Of a stretch of DNA of 64,000 nucleotides, positions 49,165 to 59,721 are shown in pieces. How positions within the stretch are numbered: position 1 is the first letter of the stretch; each line of letters begins with the position of its first letter. The position numbers and the translations under genes were made by a program. The DNA comes from Hyphomicrobiales bacterium. Its GTDB lineage: Bacteria > Pseudomonadota > Alphaproteobacteria > Rhizobiales > Rhizobiaceae. The notes under the pieces are model-generated. The model had not been told where the DNA came from, did not search any database, and saw only the letters and a list, made by a program, of their open reading frames with translations. Location: positions 124,001 through 188,000 of the forward strand of contig UCFC01000013.1 in assembly GCA_900471515.1 (NCBI GenBank), written 5' to 3'.

Positions 49165-50610
49165 ATGGCTCAATCCTACGACGTCATCGTCATCGGTTCC
49201 GGTCCCGGCGGTTATATCGCCGCCATCCGCGCCGCGCAGCTCGGCCTCAAGGTCGCCTGCGTCGAGCGCGAACATCTGGCCGGCATCTGCTCCAACTGGG
49301 GCTGCATCCCGACCAAGGCGCTGCTGCGCTCGGCGGACGTCCTGCATACGGCACAGCACGGCAAGGATTACGGCCTGACGCTGGAAGGCACGATCAAGCC
49401 CGATATCAAGGCGATCGTCGCCCGTTCGCGCGGCATCGCGCACCGCATGAACAATGGCGTCGGCTTCCTGTTCAAGAAGAACAAGGTCGATATCATCTGG
49501 GGTGAGGCGAGGATCACCAAACCCGGCGAGATCGTCGTTTCCAAGACGACGAAGAAGCCGATGGAGCCGATGGGTCCGGTGCCGAAGAATGCATTGGGTG
49601 AGGGCACCTACAATGCCAAGCACATCATCGTCGCGACCGGCGCCCGTCCGCGCGCGCTGCCGGGCATCGAGCCCGACGGCAAGCTGATCTGGACCTATTT
49701 CGAGGCGATGAAGGCGGATGAACTGCCGAAATCCCTTCTCGTCATGGGCTCGGGCGCCATCGGCATCGAATTCGCAAGCTTCTACCGCACCCTGGGCGTC
49801 GATGTCACCGTTGTCGAAATCATGAGCCAGGTAATGCCGGTCGAGGATGCGGAAATTTCCGCGCTCGCCAAGAAGCAGTTCGAACGCCAGGGCATGAAGA
49901 TCCATCTGGAAGCCAAGGTCGCCAAGGTGGAGAAGGGCGCGAACTCGATCACCGCCACGATCGAGAAGAAGGATGGCACGACCGAGACGATCACCGCAGA
50001 CCGCATGATCTCGGCCGTCGGCGTTCAGGCCAATGTCGAAGGCATCGGGCTCGAGGCTGTCGGCGTGAAGACGGACCGCGGTTTCATCGTCATCGACGGT
50101 TACGGCAAGACCAACGTACCCGGCATCTATGCGATCGGCGACGTCGCCGGCCCGCCGCTTCTCGCGCACAAGGCCGAGCATGAGGCTGTCGTCTGCGTCG
50201 AAAAGATCGCCGGCCTGCCGAACGTTCATCCGATGGACAAGCTGAAGATCCCGGGCTGCACCTATTGCAACCCGCAGGTTGCCTCCGTCGGCCTCACCGA
50301 AGCCAAGGCCAAGGAGCAGGGCCGCGATATCCGCGTCGGCCGCTTCCCCTTCAGCGCCAACGGCAAGGCTGTCGCCCTCGGCGAGGACCAGGGTCTGGTC
50401 AAGACGATCTTCGACAAGAAGACCGGCGAATTGCTGGGCGCCCACATGGTCGGCGCCGAAGTTACCGAACTTATCCAGGGCTTCGTCGTCGCCATGAACC
50501 TGGAGACGACCGAAGAGGAACTGATGCACACGATCTTCCCGCATCCGACCATCTCGGAAACGATGAAGGAAAGCGTGCTCGATGCTTACGGCCGGGTACT
50601 GAACGCTTGA
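49165..50610 (+). CDS. lpdA: Dihydrolipoyl dehydrogenase (E3)
   Basis: A 481-residue FAD disulfide oxidoreductase that reoxidises dihydrolipoyl groups with NAD+. FAD motif GSGPGG is at 11-16, the redox disulfide C42/C47 in GICSNWGCIPTK, the NAD motif GSGAIG around 196, and the C-terminal His460-Glu465 pair in FPHPTISETMKE. A short insert (KKPMEPMGPVPKNALGEGT, about 130-148) is typical of the PDH-linked alphaproteobacterial type. Being in the pdh cluster, it is most likely the PDH E3, though it may also serve other complexes. Confidence 0.95.
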   Translation: MAQSYDVIVIGSGPGGYIAAIRAAQLGLKVACVEREHLAGICSNWGCIPTKALLRSADVLHTAQHGKDYGLTLEGTIKPDIKAIVARSRGIAHRMNNGVGFLFKKNKVDIIWGEARITKPGEIVVSKTTKKPMEPMGPVPKNALGEGTYNAKHIIVATGARPRALPGIEPDGKLIWTYFEAMKADELPKSLLVMGSGAIGIEFASFYRTLGVDVTVVEIMSQVMPVEDAEISALAKKQFERQGMKIHLEAKVAKVEKGANSITATIEKKDGTTETITADRMISAVGVQANVEGIGLEAVGVKTDRGFIVIDGYGKTNVPGIYAIGDVAGPPLLAHKAEHEAVVCVEKIAGLPNVHPMDKLKIPGCTYCNPQVASVGLTEAKAKEQGRDIRVGRFPFSANGKAVALGEDQGLVKTIFDKKTGELLGAHMVGAEVTELIQGFVVAMNLETTEEELMHTIFPHPTISETMKESVLDAYGRVLNA

Positions 50611-50632
50611 TAATTTCCTGGTTCGCCCTCTA

Positions 50633-50662
50633 TCCGGGCGTGGCGTAACGCCATCGCCCGGA
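50633..50662 (+). terminator. Stem-loop after lpdA
   Basis: TCCGGGCG-TGGCG pairs with CGCCA-T-CGCCCGGA, 13 base pairs with one bulged T and a TAA loop, 22 bases past the lpdA stop. It has no T run; it separates the pdh cluster from the small membrane-protein gene and may allow read-through. Confidence 0.55.
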
Positions 50663-50712
50663 GTGAAAGATGCCAGCCTGCTCCGGGGTGGAAAAAGCGA
50701 AAGGAAATCATC

Positions 50713-50967
50713 ATGTCTATGGGTACGCAGTCGCTTCTCGTCTTTCTGCTGATCGGCCTCGTTGCGGGCTTTCTCGCAAGCCTCGTCGTCGGCGGGGGCG
50801 GGTTGATACGCTGCCTGCTCAGCGGCATTATCGGCGCGTTCGTGGGCGGGTTTCTGTTCAATGCGCTGGGGATTTCGCTGGGCATTGAAAATGCATTGGT
50901 GGTTCAGATCGTCCACGCCACAGTCGGCGCCATCATCGTGGTGCTGATCGCAAGGGCGATAGCGTAG
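50713..50967 (+). CDS. GlsB/YeaQ/YmgE family small membrane protein (copy 1)
   Basis: An 84-residue inner membrane protein of the transglycosylase-associated (YeaQ/GlsB) family. It starts MSMGTQSLLVFLLIGLVAGFLASLVVGGGG and has three hydrophobic helices with a glycine-rich centre (IIGAFVGGFLFNALG) and a final helix ending LIARAIA. Family members are linked to stress responses, but no activity is known. AAAGGAAA precedes the ATG. A paralogue lies 207 bases downstream beyond a triple repeat. Confidence 0.87.
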   Translation: MSMGTQSLLVFLLIGLVAGFLASLVVGGGGLIRCLLSGIIGAFVGGFLFNALGISLGIENALVVQIVHATVGAIIVVLIARAIA

Positions 50968-50970
50968 GAG

Positions 50971-51133
50971 CAATTCCAGCAAAAGTGCGCAGCGGTTTTG
51001 CGCCCGGAATTGCGACAAGGAAAAGACAAAAGCAATTCCAGCAAAAGTGCGCAGCGGTTTTGCATCCGGAATTGCGATAAGGAAAAGACCAATTCCAGCA
51101 AAAGTGCGCAGCGGTTTTGCGTCCGGAATTGCG
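50971..51133. repeat. Three tandem copies of a 44-bp nested palindrome
   Basis: Copies lie at 50971-51014, 51033-51076 and 51090-51133 and differ at only two to three positions (GCGCC, GCATC or GCGTC near the end). Each has outer arms CAATTCC / GGAATTG and inner arms GCAAAA / TTTTGC around GTGCGCAGCGG. The spacers (18 and 13 bases) share AAGGAAAAGAC. This is a REP-like element of a kind I recall as scattered in Rhizobium genomes; the array starts 4 bases after the stop of the first YeaQ-type gene. Confidence 0.9.
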
Positions 51134-51174
51134 GAAACGAAATGACGGAGCAACGGCTCTAAGGTAGAGGCAAG

Positions 51175-51423
51175 ATGGAAGGCGTCGGCTGGATTTCGGC
51201 AATCATCATCGGTGGACTTGCGGGCTGGCTCGCGGGCAAGCTGATGGAAGCGCGTTACGGCATCCTGCTGAACATCGTTCTCGGCATTGTCGGTTCGGTG
51301 GTCGCCACTGCCGTTCTGGCACAGTTTCATATCGCGGTGGCCGGCGGCAGGCTCGGCTATTTCGTGACAGGTTTCATCGGCGCCTGCCTGCTGATATTCC
51401 TCGCGCGTCTCGTGCGAAGATAA
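51175..51423 (+). CDS. GlsB/YeaQ/YmgE family small membrane protein (copy 2)
   Basis: An 82-residue paralogue of the gene before the repeat array. It begins MEGVGWISAIIIGGLAGWLAGKLMEARYGILLNIVLGIVG, with three helices and the same glycine pattern, and ends in basic residues LARLVRR. It shares only family-level similarity with copy 1, so the duplication is old. AGGTAGAGG lies before the ATG. It is followed by lipA after 92 bases. Confidence 0.87.
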   Translation: MEGVGWISAIIIGGLAGWLAGKLMEARYGILLNIVLGIVGSVVATAVLAQFHIAVAGGRLGYFVTGFIGACLLIFLARLVRR

Positions 51424-51515
51424 GGTGCGTGCCGTCAGATCGAAGGATTTGAATAAAGGCGCGATGCGCACTATGGCAATCCGGGCCGCATGGGGCGGCG
51501 GAAAGTTGAACTGAC

Positions 51516-52487
51516 ATGGTCACTATTCTCGACACGATCAATCCCGAGGCAAAGCGCGTACGGCATCCGGAAAAGGCCCATCGCCCCGATACGGAAGTCC
51601 TGCGCAAGCCGGACTGGATTCGTGTGAAGGCGCCGACCTCTAAAGGCTACGCGGAAACCCGCTCGATCGTGAAGGAGCACAAGCTCGTCACCGTCTGCGA
51701 GGAAGCCGGCTGCCCGAATATCGGCGAATGCTGGGACAAGAAGCACGCCACGTTCATGATCATGGGCGAGATCTGTACCCGCGCCTGCGCCTTCTGCAAT
51801 GTGGCGACAGGCAAGCCGAACGCGCTCGACATGGCCGAGCCGGAAAACGTCGCCAAGGCGGTCAAAGAAATGGGCCTGAGCCATGTCGTCATCACCTCCG
51901 TCGACCGTGACGATCTGGAGGATGGCGGCGCCGAGCATTTCGAGAAGGTGATCTGGGCGATCCGCGCCGCTTCGCCATCGACGACGATCGAAATCCTGAC
52001 GCCCGACTTCCTGAAGAAGCCCGGTGCGCTGGAGCGCGTCGTTGCGGCCAAGCCCGACGTCTTCAACCACAATCTGGAAACGGTTGCCGGCAACTATCTG
52101 ACGGTCCGCCCCGGTGCCCGTTACTTCCACTCCATCCGCCTGCTGCAGCGCGTGAAGGAGCTTGACCCCACCATGTTCACCAAGTCCGGCATCATGGTCG
52201 GCCTCGGTGAGGAGCGCAACGAAGTCCTCCAGCTGATGGACGACCTGCGCACGGCCGATGTCGATTTCCTGACGATCGGCCAGTACCTGCAGCCGACCCG
52301 CAAGCACCACGCCGTGATGAGCTTCGTCACGCCGGAAGAGTTCAAGTCCTACGAGACGGTCGCCTATACCAAGGGCTTCCTGATGGTCGCATCCAGCCCG
52401 CTCACCCGCTCTTCGCACCATGCCGGCGACGACTTCGCCCGCCTGAAGGCCGCGCGCGAGAAGAAGCTGCTGATGGCGGCCGAGTAA
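51516..52487 (+). CDS. lipA: Lipoyl synthase
   Basis: A 323-residue radical-SAM enzyme that inserts two sulfurs into octanoyl-protein to form lipoyl groups. The auxiliary cluster cysteines are C61, C66 and C72 ([12 protein letters not shown]), the radical-SAM triad C87, C91, C94 (CTRACAFC), and the terminal serine ligand lies in [11 protein letters not shown]. Its substrates include the lipoyl domains of the neighbouring PdhB and PdhC. A terminator follows directly, so the next genes are separate. Confidence 0.96.
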   Translation: MVTILDTINPEAKRVRHPEKAHRPDTEVLRKPDWIRVKAPTSKGYAETRSIVKEHKLVTVCEEAGCPNIGECWDKKHATFMIMGEICTRACAFCNVATGKPNALDMAEPENVAKAVKEMGLSHVVITSVDRDDLEDGGAEHFEKVIWAIRAASPSTTIEILTPDFLKKPGALERVVAAKPDVFNHNLETVAGNYLTVRPGARYFHSIRLLQRVKELDPTMFTKSGIMVGLGEERNEVLQLMDDLRTADVDFLTIGQYLQPTRKHHAVMSFVTPEEFKSYETVAYTKGFLMVASSPLTRSSHHAGDDFARLKAAREKKLLMAAE

Positions 52488-52515
52488 GGGCTTACCCCTT
52501 GATTTTCATGGGACC

Positions 52516-52540
52516 GCGGCGATTTTCGCCGCAGTTTTTC
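52516..52540 (+). terminator. Rho-independent terminator after lipA
   Basis: A 7-bp stem GCGGCGA / TCGCCGC with a three-base loop runs into AGTTTTTC, 28 bases past the lipA stop. Confidence 0.87.
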
Positions 52541-52634
52541 TTTGGGCGCTTCATTGTCATCGTCGGGTCACACGAAGCAGCGAGGTACTGCTCTCCCGGC
52601 CATCGGCCGCAAGGGGATGAACGGAGGGCTTGCG

Positions 52635-53222
52635 ATGGAACGGACAGCCGGCGAGGCCGTCAACAATGTCGATAATGCTTTTGCCGCCGGACAGATCCGC
52701 AATGCGAGGCGCATCATGGTCATCGGCTGCTCGGGCGGAGGGAAATCGACGCTTGCGCAGAAACTGGCGCACCGGTTCGACCTGACCTATCTTTCGATCG
52801 ACCGTGATATTCTCTGGCTGCCGGGCTGGGTGGAGCGCAGCAAGGAAGAGCAGCGGCAACGCATCGTCGAGAGGATTGCCGGCGAACGCTGGATCATGGA
52901 CGGCACCAATCCTTCCACCTTCGATATCCGCCTCCCGCGCACCGATATCGTCATCTGGGTGCGCATGCCGCGCCTGCTGTGCGTCTGGGGCGTGATGACG
53001 CGCTGGCTGAAACATATCGGTCGCACGCGCCCTGAAATGGCGCCCGGCTGTATCGAAAAGGTCGACTTGCAGTTTCTGGAATATATCTGGACCTTCGAGG
53101 CGAAGTTCGCGCCGCGCGTGATATCGGCGATTGCCGCGCACGGACCGCATGTGCCGGTTTTGCAGGTGAAATCCCGCCGCCAGATGCGCGCGCTTCTTGA
53201 TCTTCTCGGTGTGCCGGCTTAA
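52635..53222 (+). CDS. P-loop NTPase, adenylate-kinase-like (FlaR-type)
   Basis: A 195-residue P-loop protein with Walker A GCSGGGKST at 31-39, a following YLSIDRDILWLPGW substrate segment, WIMDGTNPSTFDIRLPRTD and the VIWVRMPRLLC strand, the layout of the small 'topology modulation'/AAA kinase-like family. It probably phosphorylates a small molecule, but the substrate is unknown. I chose the ATG at 52635 since GGAGG lies 8 bases upstream; frames from 52542 or 52617 are longer. It is 9 bases before the COQ10-like gene, so the two are likely co-transcribed. Confidence 0.82.
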   Translation: MERTAGEAVNNVDNAFAAGQIRNARRIMVIGCSGGGKSTLAQKLAHRFDLTYLSIDRDILWLPGWVERSKEEQRQRIVERIAGERWIMDGTNPSTFDIRLPRTDIVIWVRMPRLLCVWGVMTRWLKHIGRTRPEMAPGCIEKVDLQFLEYIWTFEAKFAPRVISAIAAHGPHVPVLQVKSRRQMRALLDLLGVPA

Positions 53223-53231
53223 CTGCGCTTC

Positions 53232-53678
53232 ATGCCGCAATTCGAAACGCATCGCTCCGTCCCGCACACGCCCGACCAGATGTTCGACCTGGTGTCCGAC
53301 ATCGAACGCTATCCGGAGTTTCTGCCGCTCTGCGAAGCCCTTGTCGTGAAGAACCGCAAGGAGCGCGACGGCAGGATGCTGCTGATTGCCGATATGACCG
53401 TCGGCTACAAGGCGATCCGCGAAACCTTCACCACCCAGGTCCTGCTGAACAGGGCCGAGCGCGTCATCGACGTCAAATATATCGACGGGCCGTTCCGCTA
53501 CCTCGACAACCGCTGGCGGTTTGTGGAAGCGGAGGGTGGTGGCTGCACGATCGATTTCTTCATCGACTACGAGTTCAAGAGCCGCATTCTCGGCGCCCTC
53601 ATGGGCTCGATGTTCGACCGGGCCTTCCGCATGTTCACGGAAGCCTTCGAGAAGCGGGCGGCGGCGATCTACAGCTGA
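53232..53678 (+). CDS. COQ10/RatA-type START domain protein
   Basis: A 148-residue START/SRPBCC protein of the polyketide-cyclase family, the bacterial relatives of Coq10 and RatA. It opens FETHRSVPHTPDQMFDLVSDIERYPEFLPLC, the family signature, and continues with strands to FFIDYEFKSRILGALMGSMFD. Mitochondrial Coq10 binds ubiquinone; the alphaproteobacterial protein is presumed to aid quinone use. It follows the P-loop gene and converges, 4 bases apart, with the small secreted protein. Confidence 0.9.
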   Translation: MPQFETHRSVPHTPDQMFDLVSDIERYPEFLPLCEALVVKNRKERDGRMLLIADMTVGYKAIRETFTTQVLLNRAERVIDVKYIDGPFRYLDNRWRFVEAEGGGCTIDFFIDYEFKSRILGALMGSMFDRAFRMFTEAFEKRAAAIYS

Positions 53679-53682
53679 TTGG

Positions 53683-53988
53683 TCAGCGGTCGAAGAAATG
53701 ATCGAAGATGCGCGTGGCCGGATAGGCATAGGCACCGCGATCGACGAAGCTGTAGCGATAGAGGCAGCTCCGCAGCGCCGCATTGTAGATCAGGCTGCTC
53801 GTATCCGGTGAGCCGCGGTAGCCCAGGGCTTCCGGCTGGCAGCGGGCGAGCGCGTGATCGTATTTGCGCAGCAGCGTCGGATCGGAATCCACCCTGATGC
53901 CGCCGCGAACCTGATAGTTGGATGGTGCCTCAGCCGCCGAAACGCAGGCGAGGCTCAAGACGACACCGATGCATGCAAAATATCTCAT
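53683..53988 (-). CDS. Small secreted protein of unknown function
   Basis: A 101-residue protein with a signal peptide (MRYFACIGVVLSLACVSAAEA, cleaved near residue 21). The mature part has a lone pair of cysteines (ARCQ and RSCLYR), which could form a disulfide in the periplasm, and many Tyr and Arg residues. I do not recognise the family. It lies downstream of the cinA-like gene in the same direction, with a terminator between, so it is probably independent. It converges with the COQ10-like gene. Confidence 0.7.
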   Translation of the reverse strand: MRYFACIGVVLSLACVSAAEAPSNYQVRGGIRVDSDPTLLRKYDHALARCQPEALGYRGSPDTSSLIYNAALRSCLYRYSFVDRGAYAYPATRIFDHFFDR

Positions 53989-54002
53989 CTGACTGGTCCC
54001 TC

Positions 54003-54020
54003 AAAACAGGCTGTTGCCTG
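54003..54020 (-). terminator. Terminator after cinA-like gene
   Basis: On the minus strand CAGGC-AACA-GCCTG is followed by TTTTGA, 48 bases after the stop of the cinA-like gene. The stem is only 5 bp, so it is moderate. Confidence 0.5.
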
Positions 54021-54067
54021 GATGCGGCAGAAACCGAAATTCCTGCCTTTTGTTCCCTCACGCAAGA

Positions 54068-54562
54068 TCACGCAATTTCAATAAGCATTTGAAGCGCCGT
54101 CCGGATTGTTGCCAGCCGGACTTCCGTGCGGCCGATATCGCCGTAGAGCATCTTACGGTGAACAAGCTTACCTGAACGTGATTTCGCCGCAAGATGCACC
54201 AGCCCGACCGGCTTTTCCGGCGATCCGCCGCCGGGGCCGGCAATGCCCGTCACGGCAATCGCAAGGTCGGCGCGCGAGCGGAAGAGGGCGCCATGCACCA
54301 TCTGCCGCGCCGTCTCCTCCGATACCGCGCCGAAACGGAGGAGCGTTTCCTCCTGCACGCCGAGCATCTGCATCTTGGCAGCGTTCGTATAGGTCACGAA
54401 ACCACGGTCGACGACGGCGGACGATCCCGAAATTTCCGTGAGCGCGCCGGCAATCAGGCCGCCGGTGCAGGATTCTGCCGTCGACAGCATCCGTCCCGCA
54501 GCCGTGAAATCGCGAACAATGCGCGCAGCGATCGAGGTAATATCCGCCGGAAACAGGCTCAT
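54068..54562 (-). CDS. CinA C-terminal family protein (NMN amidase)
   Basis: A 164-residue protein consisting of only the CinA C-terminal domain (PncC-like), which deamidates nicotinamide mononucleotide to nicotinate mononucleotide. The catalytic Ser31 lies in [12 protein letters not shown], followed by [13 protein letters not shown] and [19 protein letters not shown], all family hallmarks. It lacks the N-terminal COG1058 domain of full-length CinA. Its ATG overlaps the ispDF stop by four bases (ATGA). The pair is common in alphaproteobacteria, without a known metabolic link. Confidence 0.9.
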   Translation of the reverse strand: MSLFPADITSIAARIVRDFTAAGRMLSTAESCTGGLIAGALTEISGSSAVVDRGFVTYTNAAKMQMLGVQEETLLRFGAVSEETARQMVHGALFRSRADLAIAVTGIAGPGGGSPEKPVGLVHLAAKSRSGKLVHRKMLYGDIGRTEVRLATIRTALQMLIEIA

Positions 54563-55779
54563 CGCTTCGTGCCTCCATAAACGACGGTTGCTGTCGCAAT
54601 CGCCGCGATCCCTTCGCGCCGGCCGACGAAACCGATCTTTTCGTTGGTGGTGGCCTTCACCGAGCAGCGTTCGATGTCGATGCCGAGGAATTCCGACAGA
54701 TTGGCACGCATGGCCTCGCGATGCGGCCCGACCTTTGGTGCCTCCGCGATCAGCGAGACATCGGCATTGGTGATCGTGCCGCCGTGATCGCGCACGATCC
54801 TTGCCGCATGTTCGATGAAGATGCGGGAGGCAGCCCCCTTCCATTGCGGGTCGGAAGGCGGGAAATGGTCGCCTATATCGCCGGCGCCGCAGGTGGCAAG
54901 CAGCGCATCCGTCAGCGCATGCAGGGCAACATCGGCATCCGAATGGCCCTTGAGCTTCTGGTCGTGCGGAATGAAGACGCCGCAGAGCGTCACACCGTCG
55001 CCGGGTTCCAGCTGATGCACGTCATAACCGTTGCCGGTGCGCACATCCGGAATGCGGGTTCCCGAGAGCTTGTCGTCGGCCATGGCGATATCGCTCCTGA
55101 CGGTCAGCTTCACATTGGCCGAAGCACCTTCGACGATCGTCACGGGAATACCAAGCCATTCGGCAATCGAGGCGTCGTCGGTGAAATCCGTTCTGCCGCT
55201 TGCGGCCGCCTTCTCATGCGCATCGAGAATCGTGGCGAAGTGGAAGGATTGCGGCGTCTGGGCCGCATAGAGCTGGTCTCGCGAAACGGTCTTGACCACC
55301 TTCCCGTCGCTGCCGGCCCGCTTCAGCGTATCGGCAACCGGCACTGCCGGCAGGGCGGCCGGCGCGCCGGCCAGAAGCGTATCGGCGATCCGGTCGAGAA
55401 GCCGGTGATCGAAGAAGGGGCGCACCGCATCATGGATCAGCACATGGCTGATGCCCTTGTTCTTGAGGTGCCGCAGGCCGGCGAGCACCGATTGCTGCCG
55501 CGTCGCGCCGCCATGAACCGTCTCGATCGGCGTGGCCGAGATGATGTGCCGGGAGGCTCTGGCAAACAGCGTTTCGTCGTCCGGGTGGATGACGACGACG
55601 ATCTGCTTTGCCGGTCCCCATGTCATGAAGTTTTCAAGCGTATGGACGATAACCGGCTTGCCGCCGACCATCCGGTATTGCTTGGGGCCTTCCTCGGGCG
55701 ATCCGGCGCGTTCGCCGCGGCCCGCCGCAACGACGACAATTCCAGCCGATATCGGTTGCTTAGTATGCATTTGCAGCAT
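54559..55779 (-). CDS. ispDF: Bifunctional IspD-IspF (MEP pathway)
   Basis: A 406-residue fusion. The N-terminal part (about 1-225) is MEP cytidylyltransferase, with [18 protein letters not shown] and LIHDAVRPF. The C-terminal part (about 246-406) is the MEcPP synthase, with [11 protein letters not shown] (metal Asp and His), [19 protein letters not shown] and [16 protein letters not shown]. It carries out two non-adjacent steps of isoprenoid precursor synthesis. The fusion is typical of alpha- and epsilonproteobacteria. AGGGATTT precedes the ATG at 55779. It diverges from dusB and supplies the precursors used by UppS. Confidence 0.95.
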   Translation of the reverse strand: MLQMHTKQPISAGIVVVAAGRGERAGSPEEGPKQYRMVGGKPVIVHTLENFMTWGPAKQIVVVIHPDDETLFARASRHIISATPIETVHGGATRQQSVLAGLRHLKNKGISHVLIHDAVRPFFDHRLLDRIADTLLAGAPAALPAVPVADTLKRAGSDGKVVKTVSRDQLYAAQTPQSFHFATILDAHEKAAASGRTDFTDDASIAEWLGIPVTIVEGASANVKLTVRSDIAMADDKLSGTRIPDVRTGNGYDVHQLEPGDGVTLCGVFIPHDQKLKGHSDADVALHALTDALLATCGAGDIGDHFPPSDPQWKGAASRIFIEHAARIVRDHGGTITNADVSLIAEAPKVGPHREAMRANLSEFLGIDIERCSVKATTNEKIGFVGRREGIAAIATATVVYGGTKR

Positions 55780-55920
55780 AAATCCCTGAAATATGCGGAA
55801 TGGATGTCAGTTGCTCTATCGCCTTGTTTGGACCTTTTCCAGCATTTGCCCAAAAAATATCAATTCGGGCTCGACCCTCTTGGCAAGCCGCAGAACTATG
55901 GCTAAAAATAATGCAGTTAC

Positions 55921-56940
55921 ATGGTGTGCCTGAAAGATAATCATTTGATTTCCAAGGACCTCGCAACGCCTTTCAGAATCGGACCTGTGTCCGTGCGGAA
56001 CCGCGTCGTGCTTGCACCGATGTCGGGCGTGACGGACATGCCGTTCCGCGAGCTTGCCTGGCGCCATGGCGCCGGCCTCGTCGTGACCGAGATGGTGGCC
56101 AGCCGGGAGCTGGTGAACGATACCGCCGAATCCTGGGCGCGCCTTCGCGCTGCCGGCTTCCGCCCGCACATGGTCCAACTCGCCGGCCGCGAGGCCTATT
56201 GGATGGCTGAAGCCGCCAGGATCGCGGCCGATCATGGCGCCGATATCATCGATATCAACATGGGCTGCCCGGCCAAGAAGGTGATCGGCGGTTATTCCGG
56301 TTCGGCGCTGATGCGCGATCCCGATCATGCGCTCGAGCTCATCGAGGCGACGGTGAAGGCGGTCCATATCCCCGTCACGCTGAAGATGCGCCTCGGCTGG
56401 GACGAAAATTCCATCAACGCGCCGCATATTGCCAGACGTGCCGAAGAGGCGGGCGTGCAGCTCGTCACCATTCACGGCCGCACCCGCATGCAGTTTTATA
56501 CGGGCAGGGCGGACTGGGATGCGATCCGCCCCGTGCGCGATGTGATTTCCATACCGCTGATCGCCAATGGCGATGTCGAGACGGCCGAGGACGCACGGGA
56601 GATCTTGCGCCGCTCCGGCGCCGATGCGGTCATGATCGGCCGCGGCTGTCAGGGCAGGCCGTGGCATGCCGGCGTTCTCGCTGGCGCGCGCGAACCGTCG
56701 CGCGAAGAGATCGCCGCCATTGCTGTCGAGCACTATCGCATGATGCTGGACTTTTACGGCGAGGCCGTTGCCGTCAGGCACGCCCGCAAACACCTCGGCT
56801 GGTATCTGGAGCGTTTCGCGCCGGATCTGGCGGCCGAAGACAAGGCTGCGATCATGACATCGCGTAATCCGGATGACGTTCTCGCCCGCTTCGGCGACGC
56901 GATGGCGGCAGGTGCAGTGGAACGGCGGGAGGCGGCATGA
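55921..56940 (+). CDS. dusB: tRNA-dihydrouridine synthase (NifR3)
   Basis: A 339-residue FMN flavoprotein that reduces uridines in tRNA D-loops. The TIM barrel starts [17 protein letters not shown], the catalytic Cys is C116 in [22 protein letters not shown], and the FMN-phosphate strand is [12 protein letters not shown]. The gene was once called nifR3 for its fixed place before ntrBC, as here. Its start is uncertain because no clear ribosome site precedes the ATG. The last four bases overlap ntrB. Confidence 0.94.
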   Translation: MVCLKDNHLISKDLATPFRIGPVSVRNRVVLAPMSGVTDMPFRELAWRHGAGLVVTEMVASRELVNDTAESWARLRAAGFRPHMVQLAGREAYWMAEAARIAADHGADIIDINMGCPAKKVIGGYSGSALMRDPDHALELIEATVKAVHIPVTLKMRLGWDENSINAPHIARRAEEAGVQLVTIHGRTRMQFYTGRADWDAIRPVRDVISIPLIANGDVETAEDAREILRRSGADAVMIGRGCQGRPWHAGVLAGAREPSREEIAAIAVEHYRMMLDFYGEAVAVRHARKHLGWYLERFAPDLAAEDKAAIMTSRNPDDVLARFGDAMAAGAVERREAA

Positions 56941-58087
56941 GCAAGGACGGCACGGCTTCTTCCGAGAGTGCGGTCAACCCCATGGCGATGGCGGTGCTGA
57001 ACGCCATCCAGAACCCGGTCGTCATGGTCGATGAGGGCGGCTTCATCGCCTTTGCGAACTGGGAGGCCGAAGCCTTTTTCGGCGCCAGCGCCGCGCATCT
57101 CTCCCGCTATCGCATCTCGACCTTCATTCCCTTCGGCAGCCCGCTCCTGGCGCTCATCGATCAGGTGCGCGAACGCAAGGCGCCGGTCAACGAATACCGT
57201 GTGGATCTGAGCTCGCCCCGCCTCGGCCAGGACAAGCTCGTCGATCTCTATGTCGCGCCCGTGATTGCCGAGCCGGGCTCCGTCGTCGTCGTCTTCCAGG
57301 AGCGCTCGATGGCGGACAAGATCGACCGGCAGCTGACGCATCGCGCCGCCGCCCGCTCGGTCACGGGTCTGGCCTCGATGCTGGCACATGAAATCAAGAA
57401 TCCGCTCTCCGGCATCCGCGGCGCCGCCCAGCTGCTCGAGCAGTCCGTGGTCGATGACGACCGCGCCCTGACGCGGCTGATCTGCGACGAGACGGACCGT
57501 ATCGTCTCGCTGGTCGACCGCATGGAAGTGTTTTCCGACGAGCGCCCGGTCGACCGGGTGCCCGTCAACATCCATTCCGTGCTCGACCATGTAAAGGCCG
57601 TGGCAAAGGCAGGCTTTGCCCGCAATATCCGCGTGACGGAAAATTACGACCCGTCGCTGCCGGCAGTCTACGCCAATCGCGACCAGCTCGTGCAGGTCTT
57701 CCTCAACCTGGTGAAGAACGCTGCCGAAGCCGTCGGCGACCGTCCGGATGGAGAAATCATCCTGACGACGGCCTATCGCCCCGGCATCCGCCTGTCGGTT
57801 GCCGGGACGCGCGAGAAGATCTCCCTGCCGCTGGAATTCTGCGTCATCGACAACGGTCCCGGTGTGCCGACGGACCTGCTGCCGCATCTCTTCGACCCGT
57901 TCATCACCACCAAGCCGAACGGCAGCGGTCTCGGCCTCGCCCTGGTTGCCAAGATCATCGGCGATCACGGCGGCATTATCGAATGCGACAGCCAGAACAA
58001 CCGCACGATTTTCCGCGTCCTCATGCCGGCCTCCAAGGATGCCTCGCTTGATGACGCCGCTATTGCAAGCTCGACAGGACCCAATCG

Positions 58088-58091
<4 letters not shown>
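56937..58091 (+). CDS. ntrB: Nitrogen regulation sensor kinase NtrB
   Basis: A 384-residue soluble histidine kinase/phosphatase controlled by PII proteins. A PAS domain (about 15-125) is followed by the HisKA domain with His151 in [22 protein letters not shown] and the HATPase domain with the N box ([15 protein letters not shown]), DNGPGVP and GSGLGLALV. It phosphorylates NtrC under nitrogen limitation. It is coupled by ATGA overlaps to dusB before and ntrC after. Confidence 0.96.
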
Positions 58092-59539
<1,448 letters not shown>

Positions 59540-59552
59540 CCTTCGACCTTGA

Positions 59553-59594
59553 CATTGTGGCAAGGCGCGTTGCATTTTCGCCACAATGCGTTGC
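59553..59594. promoter_or_regulatory. Inverted and direct repeats between ntrC and ntrY
   Basis: CATTGTGGC (59553-59561) and GCCACAATG (59580-59588) form a perfect 9-bp dyad with an 18-base centre. GCGTTGC occurs as a direct repeat at 59567-59573 and 59588-59594, 21 bases apart or two helical turns. It lies 14 bases after ntrC and could be an ntrC terminator without T run or an operator controlling ntrYX. Confidence 0.55.
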
Positions 59595-59721
59595 TTAAAG
59601 GTCACGCATAGGGTTTGGACATTCGCCCACGATCGAGTCGTTTGAACGCCGGTTTCTCGCAAGCCGGCGCCGTTCGGCTTCCCGTTGGGCGTGGCGGCAA
59701 TGCCGTCCGAAGAGAGGCTGA

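Noticed and set aside
50971..51133. CRISPR array
   Set aside because: Three 44-bp repeats with spacers of 18 and 13 bases that share sequence are not a CRISPR layout, and no cas gene is present.
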